Position numbers and translations under genes: made by a program. Below, piece by piece: positions 10,690 to 23,239 of a stretch of 64,000 nucleotides of DNA (the stretch's first letter is position 1; every line of letters begins with the position of its first letter). The notes under the pieces are model-generated. The model saw only the letters and a list, made by a program, of their open reading frames with translations, was not told the origin of the DNA and made no database searches. The stretch is taken from the NCBI GenBank assembly GCA_029215795.1, contig JARDYH010000007.1, forward strand, positions 21,959,263 to 22,023,262, read 5' to 3'. This DNA comes from Anniella stebbinsi (taxonomy: Eukaryota; Chordata; Lepidosauria; Squamata; Anniellidae).

Positions 10690-11022
10690 TGTTTCTTATA
10701 TTTATTTATTATTATTTATTTTATTCCGTTTATATACTGCTCCATAGCCGAAGCTCTCTGGGCGGTTTACAAAAATTAAAAACATTGAATATTAAAAACA
10801 CCGATATACAAAATTTTAAATCATAAAGCATAAAAACAAGTTAAAATTACAGTATCCTTCTGGGTCAAAGCACAACAACAGTAACACAAAAACACAAAAC
10901 CCTCATCATTTGCTGTTAAATGCCTGGGAGAAGAGGAAAGTCTTGACCTGGCGCCGAAAAGATAACAATGTTGGCGCCAGGCGAGCCTCGTCGGGGAGAT
11001 CATTCCATAATTGGGGGGGGGG
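10690..11022 (-). mobile_element. L2-like LINE 3' end (last coding bases plus 3' UTR)
   Basis: Reverse complement of the L2 end at 17535-17842. CCATAGCCGAAGCTCTCTGG marks the tail, and CTGGCGCCGAAAAGATAACA and GTCGGGGAGATCATTCCATA match the end of the L2 reading frame, where this class reads LWNDLPDEARLAP and FRRQVKT. It lies about 370 bp after exon A, in the intron. Confidence 0.88.
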
Positions 11023-11029
11023 CACTTAT

Positions 11030-12835
11030 AGGGTTGGTATCCCTTGTTTTCACTACTCACATGAAGTGTGTGTGAGTTTACATACATATACTCAAGTGAG
11101 AGCCCATAACTGTGTGGAAGAACACACATTTTGCATCTGAATGGCTCTGTGCATTGAGCATGAAAATCTACCAAGGGTTCTATGCACACGTTCATCTGAA
11201 CACACTTACACAGTTTCCATGATCAGGAATTATGTGATTTCAGGTGAGAATACTTACAGAATCCTTTGCAGACCATCACACTCAATGCACAAAGATCTAG
11301 GGGGGAGCTGGGTGTTGGGGGAAAAGGGAGAAAGGGGGGACTTGCATGCATGCCTACGTCTCCTCTACATTTTAGCTCTGTTCTTATGCAGGCAAACACC
11401 TGCATAGGGTTTTAGATGTAGATACATTGTATCTTATTCAGCTTCCATTTCCTGTGGGCTGCAGTTTTATCCAGGGCATTGGCACAGATTGCTGGTTCCC
11501 AGTAAATACTGTTTTTAATGTCATATAAAATTATATCAAGGCTTCAGAGCAGCAATGTCTACCTCTCAGCCCCTGCTCCTCAACCTCAATGCTCCATATG
11601 CACATCATACTTCAATGGGTAAGGTAAAAAGACACTTAATAAAAGCTCTGTCCCTACCATCTGAGCCACTGATATAGTCTCTTCTCAAGAGCCTATATTT
11701 TAGGGCCACAGCTGTAGACCTAAAGGGTGAATTAGATTCATGAGATTCTGTCATTTTAACCTGAAAATAGGGAGATCCTATGAGGTAAGCTGAGAAAATG
11801 GCTGAACCGAATGATCTGGAATGTGGCAGTCTAGGAGAGGCCGGATAGTCCATGCCAATTATGAGGTAGAAAGAGTCAACAAAATGGCTTATGTATCAGT
11901 GTTTAAAGTTTGACAAGGAACTTCCAGCAGACTAACAGGTATTGTCTGTATCCTTTGTCATAGTCTTTTATGGAATTAAATTGATGGACCAATTTCTCTG
12001 TTTGCACAGTGTCATTTTGGGAAACTGTTTGTTGTGTCATGTCAGGGGGAAGGTCTAGTATTCACTTTGCCCTACTGATACTGTAACATGGTTGTAGTTA
12101 TTAAAATACGTCACCCCCTTTGATCCTATTCTAGGTAGTGGAGCCCAGAACCTATGTTCAGGAGCATGCTCAGTTCTATCTTCTATTGTTCAGGAGGATG
12201 GGGTGGGGTAAGATATGGACTGAGTAAGGCTGGTTATCAGGCAGATGAGAGAGAATGTGGAGAAAGAGGTTGTTTTATGTAAGTTAGAGTGGGAAGGTTG
12301 GAGAAAGTGAGGAGAAGTGTCTTTGTTTGTTTGTTTGTTTGTTTGGATTCTCCTTTTCCTCTTGGGGGGTGGGAGTGTATTCAAATTGGAGCTCCCGCAG
12401 GTTAAACAACATTTTTGTTTTCTCTGAATGCTTCATGTCGAGGTACATTTTGGGAAAATAAAAAAATGGATGCCTCCATTTCCATCATTAGAGTTGATGG
12501 AACTTCTTACTTGGTAAATTTGGCATGCACAAGGCTATTTGTGGGTGGGTGGGTGGGGTCAGTGGTGGTGGTGGTGGGAGACAGAATTGTTCCTTGCATG
12601 ACTGTGATTCTACAGAGATCCATGAGAAACTTTGCTCTTAAGTTTTAATTTTCCCTAGACTTTGTAATTAGGAGTTGAGGATGGCAGTTCTTGCAACAAA
12701 ATGTTCATTTCAGTGGGGAGGAGCCTTCAAAATGTTGCTCCTCACCTGGGAGGGCTGCCCAGAATCACTTTTTTGTATTGGCGATGCTGCATACACCCAC
12801 AAAGACTAGTTTAATGGCCAGAAACAGAATGAAGG
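11030..12835. other. Intronic sequence, nothing recognised
   Basis: Mixed composition with a (TTTG)n array at 12322-12344. No paired termini, LINE frame or exon seen. Confidence 0.45.
12322..12344. repeat. (TTTG)n microsatellite
   Basis: About six TTTG units. Confidence 0.9.
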
Positions 12836-12837
12836 GG

Positions 12838-12960
12838 TCAGTGGGGGTGAGTGGCTCCGATTTTGTTGGGGCTGTGAATACATTCTGGGTTTCAGTCAGA
12901 ACTCTAAAGGGACTATTCAAAGTACTGAACACTGGGAGCGCCATCCCACCAGCGATTTTT
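12838..12960. mobile_element. Fragment of an inverted-repeat MITE (family of 54350-54545)
   Basis: GAGTGGCTCCGATTTTGTTG, CATTCTGGGTTTCAGTCAGA and AACTCTAAAGGGACTATTCA follow the same order as the left half of the repeat at 54350-54450. It ends near GCGCCATCCCACCAGCG. Confidence 0.55.
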
Positions 12961-12964
12961 TGAG

Positions 12965-13850
12965 CTCTCACCATGCCTGGTATGTGTTTTTGCAGCACGG
13001 TACTCACATGATGTTGTCTCGCAGTAGTGTACCTCCATAAAGCAGTAGTGTAGATCTGGCCTTTAGAGGATTTTTGTGTGTTCCCCCCCTCCCCAGAGAC
13101 TAGCCCAGGTAGGGGGTGGCTTTAAAAGATGGGGGAATGTTAGAACTGCACCTGTTGAATCTCAGTTAACAACCGTCCTGTGCCTTTTGTGCATGCACAC
13201 AACTAAAGGTGGTGGTGGAAGCCAAAGATGGCCTTGGGGCTTAAATGTCCTGAACATTTTATCTCCAATGCCACAGAAGACTGGGATAAGTACAGCTGGC
13301 CAGGAAATGTGCCCTGCGTGTGTTCAGAAGAAACCGCTTCCTCTGTATCTACCAGGTCATAGTTCCACACAAACAAGTACTTTCCCAGTCAGAAGACCTA
13401 AACCTGTTTGCACACGCACACACGCACACACACACACACACACACGCAGATAGACATATCAAAACATTTGATTCTTTTAGACAATAGTGGTCAGTGTGAG
13501 AGAGAAAAACTGCCTCTGAACGTGAAGGTTTCATTTTGTTGTCAAAGGAGGCAGCTATAAATCAGCTGTGGGCTGAAGCAGAAGCTGTTGATTGATCTTT
13601 TCTGTATGAATTCGCTTTGTGTGTTTGGTTTTTAGTGTTGTTGTTGTTATTGTCGTTGTTGTTGTTTTAACACACATCCTAGCTAGTGACCACTATAAGT
13701 TATTTTCTCTGTACCAATGTCTGCATGTGTATTACAGGGCTGCAGTTGACTCTGTCTATCTGAGAGCAGTCATCTTCATTTGGCTGCTTTTACCTCAAAA
13801 CTGCTAGGCCTCAGGGCTGCTGTTTGGCTTTTACCACCCTATACTATTCT
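12965..13850. other. Intronic sequence with (CA)n and (TTG)n arrays
   Basis: A (CA)n array lies at 13411-13446 and a GTTGTTGTTATTGTCGTTG patch near 13637-13665. Nothing else is recognised. Confidence 0.5.
13411..13446. repeat. (CA)n microsatellite
   Basis: CA repeat with two CACACG interruptions. Confidence 0.96.
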
Positions 13851-13859
13851 ACCTCAAAA

Positions 13860-14325
13860 TGGGAAGGGGCTGCTGAATTCTTGGTAAAGGGAAGAGAGTT
13901 CAGTACTCTGACACCAGGAGCACAATATGTAGAAATTCAATAGATGCAACTTTGAAGATAGAAGCGGCGCCTGTGACATTCTGCCTTCTGTTCAGTTGCA
14001 CGACCACCAGAAGGTCAGTGGATGTAGTTCCCACTTCTAAATGCTGGGACAAACTCCACTAAGTGAGTTTCTGCCTGTCATTCAGCTGCTAGAACTTGAA
14101 GCATGGTGGATGTTCCTTGTAAGGGACAGAGGGCCCAGTACTCTTCCCAGGTGTATGGCAGGCAGAAATTCCCTAGGTACATTCCCTAGGAATATGGAAA
14201 TGGAGACAGCACCTGAGGGTATTCTTTGTGTGCTTCAGCTGGATGACAGCCAGATGTTCAGTGGGTGCAGCTCCCATCAACAATCACTGGAAAAACTCCA
14301 TCTAGAGAGTTTCTGCTAGACACAG
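13860..14325. repeat. Two diverged tandem copies of a ~220-270-bp repeat
   Basis: The first copy carries GCGCCTGTGACATTCTGCC, GGTCAGTGGATGTAGTTCCC and AAACTCCACTAAGTGAGTTT. The second carries AGCACCTGAGGGTATTCTTT, TTCAGTGGGTGCAGCTCCCA and AAACTCCATCTAGAGAGTTT in the same order. Family not identified. Confidence 0.6.
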
Positions 14326-14398
14326 AGCTCCAGATAGCCAATATCACCCTCCTTTCACAGCTAAAGCATTTTAAAGCATCTTTCCTTTTACCTAATTA

Positions 14399-14607
14399 AG
14401 GGCCTATTGAGACAACACATTAAAACATGGTTAGTGCCGGTGACTCTTTTGCAGCAAGTGGTTAGTGAGCATGGTTAAACCATGGTTATATAGTAACCAT
14501 GGCTAGGGAAAAAATGTTCACACAACACGCTAAGCCATCATGGTTAGCTCAAAATGCTTAAGTATCATGGCTTGGTGTGTTGTCTGAAGAAGGCCAATGA
14601 CACTATA
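14399..14607. mobile_element. MITE with ACAACACGCTAAGCCATCAT-type arms
   Basis: The left GGGCCTATTGAGACAACACA is mirrored by GTGTGTTGTCTGAAGAAGGCC on the right. The interior holds CATGGTTAGT and its inverse AACCATGGCT. Related to 2296-2455. Confidence 0.6.
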
Positions 14608-14774
14608 TATACACTGGTGCCAACACCATGTCACACTAGGAGGAAGCACAATACTGCACCCTCTTTTGCACCCCAGATGTGGAGCAGCATTGTGGTGATG
14701 GTTTTCTGTCCCAGGGTCTAGCTGTATAATATGCACACCATAAACCAAAGATACCTTAGAACATGTTCAGAATG

Positions 14775-14845
14775 GAACATGTGCAGCTTCGGCTATGGGG
14801 CGGTATACAAATGTAATAAATAAATAAATAAATAAATAAATAAAT
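14775..14845 (+). mobile_element. L2-like LINE 3' tail, very short copy
   Basis: GCAGCTTCGGCTATGGGGCG then GTATACAAATGTAATAAATA and an (AAAT)n tail, matching the last ~60 bp of the L2 at 17845. Severe 5' truncation. Confidence 0.85.
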
Positions 14846-14849
14846 TTCT

Positions 14850-16565
14850 TCCTAAATGAGCCATCAGAACACAGGTTTTTTAGATCACAGTTTGCAAGGT
14901 TATGAACGCTAAAACTTTAGAAGTTTCTTTAATATTAGCAGGCATATCATTTAAGAATAGAAAACCAAACTATTTAGGGTATACTGCTGTTTCGTTTCTC
15001 ATACGTGGTCACAGGCTTTGTTCCTGTCCATAATTTTTTTAAAAAGTACTTATAAGTAAAGCATTCTTTCTTCGTCTCTTACTGCCCTTTTGCTCATTCT
15101 ATGCAATGGGGAAATATTTACATACCATTCAGGATTTTTGTTTAATGATTACAAAACTAACCCAAATGCTGTGGCGGACATGTACAGGAAGAGTAAGGAG
15201 GGATGCTTTATCTCTTGCTCTCCTGCACCAACCAGAATGTTAGACAAGATCACCTTAATCATCTCTTCTAAATCTGTCATTCTATGTGGATAGTACTGGT
15301 TGGCAATAGAGTCCTTCTAACATGGAATTGTAGCTTCAATTGCATGATAATATCAGTAGGGATGTATGAGACATGAGTTTCAGTTTGGTTTTTGATCAGA
15401 ATTTACCCAGTTTGCACCTTCAGGAGTACTAAACATGGACACAACCTGGGGTTGAAGTCCATATCGTCCCAAGCTCGCAATGTGGTTTGCGGACCTCCCC
15501 AAAATGTATTTGATGGCATGCATACTTTTGAAAAATGTTTGCTTTTTTTTTGGGGGGGGGTGCATTCAAATGCTCTTCAGTCAATGGGAGAAGAATGCAT
15601 ACGTTTTAAAGATGCACACAAGTGATGTGTACATTGGGGGAAATAGGAAGAAAATTATGCACAGATTTTCATATGAAAAGGATAAGAATGTCTGATAATT
15701 TGAGTGCCATTCCAATAAACATAGCTGATAAAGTGAAACTTCAAAATCCAAGGTAGAAAGCAGCCAAGTTAGATTCTGTAAGCATCCATTTTAACAATGA
15801 TAGCATCTTGTGGGATTGCATGGAAAACACAATTGAATACAATGTCACGAGTTGCATACTTGAATCCTGGTCCTGTGAGGGCTGTAAATTGCCAGATATA
15901 GGAGCAGAATTGTAGCCGGCAGAATACATTGCTTTCTTGACCAAGCAAATACAAAAGGTCTGCATACTAGTATCTATCATTGAGACCCATGTTGCATTGA
16001 CCAGATCTCTTCCATACTGACGAGTGTTCTTCTGCCTGAAGAATACACTATCCAAAGTTGTTCACCAGGTTTAATACTAGCCCTTGAGTACAGAATACTC
16101 AAGAGCTTATGGAGGATCTAGTCTATTTTTGCTGTAAGTCTGCCCCATTTGCGGGGGGGGGATCTCTGTGAAAAAGTTACACTATTAGATTTAAAAGTAT
16201 GCAGTTCTCAACATATTTTCCTTTACATTTGGGAAATACGAAGATTGGTGAATAACTAAATTCCAATCCACACTCTATTAGGGATGCTCAGGAATGCTAA
16301 AATGTATACAAAATGCCTATTTTCAGATTACTTACAAACAAAGAAACACAATTCAAGTGTAAAATGAGTACAAAATGCATATTTTGTGAAAAAAAATACA
16401 TGCAAAGATGTGAATTTTCATGCTTTTTCTTTGTTTTTCTTTCAAAAAAAACCCAGAGATTGATGAGGAAAGGGACTTAACAGACTTACTAGTAAATACA
16501 GGTGAAACTGACATGGAGCAGGAATAGACTGATCTGCTCATGCTTACCCACTAGTCTGGGAAGAG
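14850..16565. other. Intronic sequence, nothing recognised
   Basis: Short homopolymers near 15541 and 16150 and a TAGGGATGTA start near 15358 that lacks a matching end. No gene or full repeat recognised. Confidence 0.45.
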
Positions 16566-16573
16566 TGGGTCAG

Positions 16574-16830
16574 GGAGGGGCCACAGCTCAGTGTTAGACC
16601 TCTGGGTTATTTTGGACACCCTTTCTCACCATGGCTGTAGTGTACAAGTGATAGGTCCTTCTGCTTTGCATGCAGAAGGTTCCTGGTTCGATCCCTGGCT
16701 TCTCCAGGTAGGGCAGGGAAGGGAATCCTGCTTGAAACCATAGAGAGCTGCTGCCAGTCAGTATTGACAATATTGAGCTAGATGAACCAGTGGTCTGACT
16801 CAGGATAAGGCAGCTTCCTATGTAGTTCCG
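16574..16830 (+). mobile_element. tRNA-Ala-like SINE, rearranged head
   Basis: CTTTGCATGCAGAAGG, a good B box GGTTCGATCCC, CTGCCAGTCAGTATTGACAA and the tail TAGATGAACCAGTGGTCTGA with AAGGCAGCTTCCTATGTAG are all present. The head appears duplicated or interrupted between 16580 and 16650. Confidence 0.85.
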
Positions 16831-16857
16831 TTTACATTGAAATTCACCACTATCACT

Positions 16858-17845
16858 GAACCAGTGCCTGGCTGCGACAATGGACTGGATGAGGGCTAAT
16901 AAACTGAAACTCAATCCAGACAAGACTGAGACGCTGTTGGTGGGTGGTTCCACTGACCGGATGGAGGGTGTTCAACCTGTTCTGGATGGGGTTGCACTCC
17001 CCTTGAAGGAGCGGGTTCGTAGCTTGGGGGTTCTCCTAGAACCATCTCTGTCACTTGAGGCGCAGGTGGCCTCAGTGGCACGGAGTGCCTTCTACCAACT
17101 TCGGTTGGTGGCCCAGCTACGTCCCTATCTGGATAGGGATAACCTGGCTTCAGTTGTCCATGCTCTGGTAACCTCCAAGTTAGATTACTGCAATGCACTC
17201 TACGTGGGGCTGCCTTTGAAGGTGGTTCAGAAGCTGCAGCTTGTGCAAAATGCAGCGGCCAGATTGATAACTGGAACCAGTAGGTTCGAACATATAAGAC
17301 CTACTCTGGCCCGCTTGCATTGGCTGCCTGTATGTTTCCGAGCCCGGTTCAAGGTGCTGGTTTTAACCTATAAAGCCTTACACGGCTTGGGACCACAATA
17401 CCTGATGGAACGCTTTTCCCGACATGAACCTACCCGAACACTACGTTCAACATCTAAGGCCCTCCTCCGAGTGCCTCCTCCGAGGGAAGCTCGGAGGTCG
17501 GCAACAAGAGAGAAGGCCTTCTCTGTGGTGGCTCCCCAATTGTGGAACGATCTCCCCGACGAGGCCCGCCTGGCGCCAACATTGTTATCTTTTCGGCGCC
17601 AGGTCAAGACTTTCCTCTTCTCTCAGGCATTTGGCAATATCTGAGGAGCCTGGGTTTGTTTTGTTTTGTTTTTGTAGTTTTTGAAGTGTTGAAGTGGTTT
17701 TTAAATGTACAGATTGTGTGTATGTTGTATGTTTTTGCTGTTTTAATTTTTGTATATTGTTTTTAATTGTTTTTAATCCTATGTAAACCACCCAGAGAGC
17801 TTCGGCTATGGGGCGGTATACAAATGTAATAAATAAATAAATAAA
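16858..17845 (+). mobile_element. L2-like LINE, 5'-truncated, subfamily with GGCTATGGGGCGG tail
   Basis: A frame open from 16880 to 17644 encodes the C-terminal 254 residues of an L2-type ORF2 after the RT catalytic core. Recognisable segments are KLKLNPDKTETLLVGG, RSLGVLLEPSLSLEAQ, VTSKLDYCNALYVGLP, LVQNAAARLITGTS, LHWLPVCFRARFKVLVLTYK and LWNDLPDEARLAP. The 3' UTR ends GAGCTTCGGCTATGGGGCGG and an (AATAAATA) tail. The uninterrupted frame suggests a fairly recent insertion, but the copy lacks endonuclease and RT catalysis. Confidence 0.93.
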
Positions 17846-17849
17846 TTTC

Positions 17850-18590
17850 CCCCCCCCAAGCATCTTTACTCTTGAGGTACCTAATTCAAGTCTTAGAGTC
17901 CCTGACACATTCTATTGAATTCAAAGCTAGGCACAGCACACACACACACACACACACACACCGGCTCCACAGCAATATATTATAATCTGCCAGGTGCTTG
18001 ACAGCCATTTATTTATTTTTTGCAATCCCAAGCAGGCAAGAACAAGGATGGCATTACGAATACAGTGCAAAATAGTCACGGCCTTAAATTTTGAAGACAG
18101 CTCAAATATACAACGGACCCATCTTCAGAATTTGAGTCCTTGCCTATTGTGAATTATATTCCAGGAAGCAATACTTTTGTGCTCTGTGAATTCGATGACC
18201 TTTCAGTGTTTAGTTAAAATTCATCTGTTCTCCTGAGCTTTTTTGAGATCTTAGTAATGGTAAGTGTAAGTTTACTGGGCTATTTTCTTCTTCTGCTGCT
18301 GCTGCTGGCATATTATTTTTGTTTTGTTTTTTAGATAATATAAATTTGCTCTTATGATTTTCTTTTAACTCCCCCTTAATTGTGTGCTATTTTGAGGGAT
18401 CCATGGTGAAGAAGCAGCTTATACATTTAAGAACTATTAAGTATTTTCAGAACATGATTCTTTTATATCCTTTCATGTATATAATAAAATAAGAGTTGTG
18501 TTTCATTTCTTTTCACTTCCATTGCATGTGTCAGATATATAGTATCTGCTGACTATTAATATTTATTTATTTTAGTTGTTATGATTACTA
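17850..18590. other. Intronic sequence with (CA)n
   Basis: A (CA)n array at 17937-17961, otherwise AT-rich. No gene or complete repeat recognised. Confidence 0.5.
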
Positions 18591-18596
18591 TTATTA

Positions 18597-18805
18597 TTAT
18601 TTAATGCATTTATATCCCCCCTCTTTTTCCCCTTGCACATAACCGTAAGCAGCTTCCTTGATTCTCCATCTCTCCATTTTATCCTCACAACAACCCTGTG
18701 AGGTAGGTTACGCCGAGAGTCAGTGACTGGCCCACAGTTACCAGTAAGCTTCGTGGCTGAGTGGGGACTAGAACCCAGATCTCCTGAAGCAAAGGCTTAT
18801 GACAC
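18597..18805 (-). mobile_element. MIR-like tRNA SINE
   Basis: Reverse-complement copy of the family at 2790-3003: TTTTATCCTCACAACAACCC, TGTGAGGTAGGTTACG, then GGACTAGAACCCAGATCTCC holding the B box. Confidence 0.8.
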
Positions 18806-18809
18806 TGAT

Positions 18810-19921
18810 CGTTGTGTGTGTTTTTTTAACTCAAAAGTAAGTGCAGGGGACCCATGGATCAGGACCTTAGAGCGCAGGGGTGGGTAGGGAACTTTCACCC
18901 TTTGCCTGCAGTTTGCATTACTGTTTGGACAATGTAGGTGTGCGGGGCCTGATCCATACTGGAACCAGAACAGGGGCCAATGAGATAAAGTTCTCCAACC
19001 CCCACTCACACTAGGGTCCAGACCTGCATAGAGTGTGAACACATGTCCAGTGTAATGTATGAATACTAGTGTGAGGCATGATCCTTGCAAATCCTTTTCC
19101 CTCTACACAGAAAGGAACAGCAGGGATTGGGGCCCTCAGAAAGTCCCAATCACCATGTTTCTTTTTTATTCACCATGTGGAAAGGAAGTTCATGGTATTG
19201 TGGTTGTGTATTTCTGTTTTGGGTAAGGGGTGGGGATCCTTCCCCCCGCTTTTGAAAAGTAAGTGCATGAGGCAGGGGAAATGTCTACCTACTCCCCACC
19301 CACGCTAGGATCTCAGTCCTTATAGTAATGTGTCATCTGACATTGTGAGGTCACATCCCAGATCCAATGGAATGCCCACTGCACATAGAATCCACTACAT
19401 TCTCTGTGGAACATATAATTATTCTGAAAACATTGGAGTACAGGCAGCCTTTGAGCTTCAAAATAAAACTGAGCATGCATGACAGAACTTGGCCAGCAGT
19501 TGACAGCGGTTGCTGCCATCGGCTTTAATGGGGCAGAAAAACCTTAATAACATTTGAACCACTGCTCATAGCATGGCCTTTCATTGGTTTGGTAACATAT
19601 CCTCGACAAGCCTGAATAAAGTGCATCGATAGTTTTCATCCAAATTTGAAAGAAATATATCCTGTGTCGGATCGCAGATTAGGTCAATGCGTCAATTTTT
19701 AGCAGCTTGCAACTTGCTCTACCTATGGCAATTTTTATTGGATCAGATTGAATTTTTGCACAGGTTGCACAATTGCAGACCACTTCAGGTCGTTCTAGCA
19801 CAAAAGGCATCTTTTTTTTGTTTTTGTTTTTAAGCAATAGAATTGAGACCTTTCAAATGGTAGAACCTTTTTTTTTCTTTTTGCAACACACCATAACTAA
19901 AGGGGCATAATAATAATTCTA

Positions 19922-19954
<33 letters not shown>

Positions 19955-20100
19955 GATTTTCTATTTTTTATTATAGGATATTTTTATTATTATTGTTATT
20001 ATAGAATAGTGGGCACATCCCATCTTGTTAATGGAGTTTATGCTGTGGACATGAGCAAATTGATTCAGACTGTTTAGGGTTTTAAACAGCAGCTTAAATG
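18810..20100. other. Intronic sequence; possible repeated motif and (ATT)n
   Basis: AGTAAGTGCAGGGG near 18837 and AGTAAGTGCATGAGGCAGGG near 19258 suggest an unclassified repeat. An (ATT)n array lies at 19921-19953. No exon seen. Confidence 0.4.
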
Positions 20101-20106
20101 ATGTGC

Positions 20107-20512
20107 ACAACATTCAAAGCCCTAAATGGTTTGGGGCCAGGTCATCTGAAGGAATGCCTCCTCCACTCAGACCCTAAGATCATCCTCAAGATCATCCATG
20201 AGCCCCTGCCAAAGGAAGTGCCCTGGAAGTGAAGCCTGTGGCTACCAGGAGGAGGGCCTTTTCTGCTGTGGCACCCAGGCTGTGGAATGAGCTCCCTAGA
20301 GAGGTTCGTCTGGCACCTACATTATACTCTATTCGACGCCAGGTGAAGCATTGCTGCTCAGTTTTATACTGGTTGCACTTTTATATTGTACTTTTATACT
20401 GTGTGTTTTATACCGTTTGTTTTATACTTTAAGTTGTCTTCATGATTTAAATTTTTGTGAACTGCCCAGAGAGCTTCAGCTATTGGGCGGTATAGAAATG
20501 CAATTAATAAAT
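20107..20512 (+). mobile_element. L2-like LINE 3' fragment, third tail variant
   Basis: Matches the L2 C-terminus by AAAGCCCTAAATGGTTTGGG, then GCTGTGGCACCCAGGCTGTG with the encoded RLWNELPREVRLAPT motif. The tail reads GAGCTTCAGCTATTGGGCGG and ends CAATTAATAAAT. An internal deletion lies near 20170-20230. Confidence 0.85.
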
Positions 20513-20514
20513 TG

Positions 20515-21340
20515 TTCCAGATTTAGAACTAAAGGGACAGATTGGACTGTTGGATAAATGCAGGTGAAACTGAAACAGACAATGGCCATTGAATTTTGAA
20601 ACAGCTGAAGTTTCCGAACCATTTTTAAGGAATGTCACATCTGATGCCACACCCCACACCCCTTTCAAACTAAATGGTGTGGAATTGGTTACACATTAAG
20701 ATCTTCACTGGAATATGGATGGACATAGGCATCCTCTCTATTACTTCAATGTTTTATGCATGCATTTTTGCCACAAGTATTTCCAAATGTGGATCACTTT
20801 CATGTTTTATCAGGAACTCTGTCTAAAACGCCCCAAACATAGCATAAGTGATGTAAATAAATCTTCAGAAGATGCGTTTGTGGTGTAGATTTCAGCCTGC
20901 CTATAGCTATAAAGCAATATAAAACCCTTAGATTCCATCAGTGTGCAATGGGTTACTGAAGAAGCCACCTGCTTCAGAGCAAAACACTGTAAAAACACAC
21001 ACACAGCTTGATGAAAGAAACATGCTACCGGATTTCTTGATAAGCTGAGTGTTTGCAAGAAGTAGGTATGATAATATCTTGTATGCGCCATAGACAGTTT
21101 TATGGGGTTTTATGTGCAGCTGTTGGCAAGCCAAGAGTAATAGATCAAACATAGCTACAGTTTCCAGCAGTTTGTGGCATTCTAAATTAAACCTTCCAGA
21201 AGCTGGCATGCATAAAACATGTAAATGATATAGGATTCTCAGTGCATCTCTGGGAACTCAATGGTTTTGCAGTTGAATAGTATTACTTTTTGCAATAGCA
21301 GGCAGAATAAGCGGAGACGTCCTGACATCGGGCAGGAGGC
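20515..21340. other. Intronic sequence, nothing recognised
   Basis: No paired termini, LINE frame or splice-flanked exon seen. Confidence 0.45.
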
Positions 21341-21347
21341 CCAGGCC

Positions 21348-21535
21348 CGGTGATAGAAACCATGCTTTGCATGTAGGAGATCCCAGGTTCAATTGCTAGA
21401 ATCTCTAGGTAGAGCTAGGGGGCAGGGGGAAATCCCTGTCTGAAGTTCTGGAGAGCAACTGCCAGCCCGTGTAGGCAATACTGAGCTAGATGGAGCAAAG
21501 GGATGACTTACTGTAAGGCAGCTTCATGTAGCTGT
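21348..21535 (+). mobile_element. tRNA-Ala-like SINE
   Basis: ATGCTTTGCATGTAGGAGAT, degenerate B box AGGTTCAATTGC, TGCCAGCCCGTGTAGGCAAT and the tail GAGCTAGATGGAGCAAAGGG with AAGGCAGCTTCATGTAG. Confidence 0.8.
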
Positions 21536-21539
21536 ATGA

Positions 21540-23235
21540 ATTAGACCCTTTAAAATCCAGCTCCTAATTTAGCTGCATCTTACAATCCCACCCACAAGGG
21601 AAAATGAGGTTCTTAATTACCAGCTGTTCTTGGGCCAAAACAGCAGTGTTGTTGAAACTAGGGATGCCTGAGAATTCTGTAGTATGTCGATGCAACACAT
21701 GGATTCCGGGAGGTGTTGTTTGTTTGTATTTGATGGCAGCAGTTTGTTGAAATGTATTTTTGGGGGGTGGATTTTGACATTTAAGAAAATGGGGTGGGGT
21801 TTTGTTTGCTTGTGTTAGTTTAGTTTAGAATCCCCTGGTCTTTTCAAGTGCACAAGACTGCAGATTCAGTTGTCCACCATTTATAGACTTGCCTTGTCAA
21901 TTTCCGCGTATGTTTCAGCTGTCAATGGAAGCACCAAAATGGAGTAAGGAAATTTGCACAATTTTAAAGGCTGGAAAGTAAACAGACAGGAAATTTGCTT
22001 TATTTTCACCATGGAAGAAAAGTCTTTATCCTGTCTTTGTCCAATGGGTTTTAACACTGCTGTCATTTCATTAGTCAGAAAGCAAAATAAACAAACAATA
22101 CTTAAACATCCTGAAAAAAAACCCTAGAAATAAACAGCTTGTCAGACAGGATAAATTTACTATGCAACAACACCAAATTAGTGATGTATCTTACACTGGA
22201 CCTAGTCATTGTAACCTCCATAAATCACTAATATTGCCTGCCAGTTCCATATGAGGTTATAACTTAATTTTCTCTGTGCTTGTTCTTGATATGTTGACTT
22301 ACTGATATTATTTATAAAGCCATGCAAATGTTCTCTAATAACTCGCTGGTTTCAACTCGCCTCTGTAGGTTTCTCCCCCTGTGGTTTTTTGTGAAAAGTT
22401 GCTCAGAAACAGTTCTCATTTTTCAACTTGTGTATGGATAGTTACGAAATTACAACAATCATTATTACAATTATGGCACATGATCTGAAGCAACACCTTG
22501 TTCTGCAATACAGATAAGGCATAATAAAAGAAAGAAAGAAAATGAGTTTTATTTTAAATTATTTGCATTTCATATGGATTTGCTAAAACAATCTGGTCTA
22601 GGTTATAGTAAACTGTAGGTGGAATGCACAGTGAGGTATAGAAAAATTAAGATTTCTGATGCTGTAAGTAGTTCTTAATTTATATAAGAACTATAAGGTC
22701 ATATGTGGAAAGCTCTAGCCCTTTACATGCTGTGGGAAGAAACCCTGATCATGCTCAGAAGCACAGAGAGGAGTTTTTTCCAATCAAATTATCCTTTTTA
22801 ACTGGATATGTCAGTTATTGAACCTGATCTTTTGCATGTTCTTTACCACTGAGCTGCTATCATCTACCATTCCATTTTGGAAATGAGAAATGAAAGCAAA
22901 GACTGAGCCTTAACCCTGGCTCAGGTTGTCTGTATTGCAGAACAATAGCTTTACAAATTTTTAAAGAAGTGTTTCTTGTTTTTTTTCTAAGGAGGGTTGT
23001 CAATGAAAGATTTTTTAATTAGATTCATCTCCTGATCTAGAACTGATAACTCTTTAATCTTCTTGTACCAAATTATTCACAATAACGTCTGTTTCAGCCA
23101 CCGTAGGCTGTTGCTTGCTTTTCACTTGCAGTGACAACATTATTGTTGCTTTTATCAATGTTCTCTGTTACCATTGCTGTCCATTACTGCAACCCTTTGA
23201 AATGAACTCATACCACTTTGGGGCCTCAAGTACTC
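21540..23235. other. AT-rich intronic sequence, nothing recognised
   Basis: No gene or complete mobile element recognised. Confidence 0.5.
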
Positions 23236-23239
23236 CTGT

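Noticed and set aside
15358..15420. TAGGGATGTATGAG as the start of another hAT MITE
   Set aside because: No matching inverted end or 8-bp duplication found within 500 bp.
16670..16720. tRNA gene suggested by a good B box
   Set aside because: The tRNA arms do not close, the sequence continues into a SINE body and tail, and diverged copies of the same SINE occur elsewhere.
16880..17644. 254-codon open frame as a host gene
   Set aside because: It is the C-terminal part of an L2-type LINE ORF2, with LINE 3' UTR and tail attached and other copies in the window.
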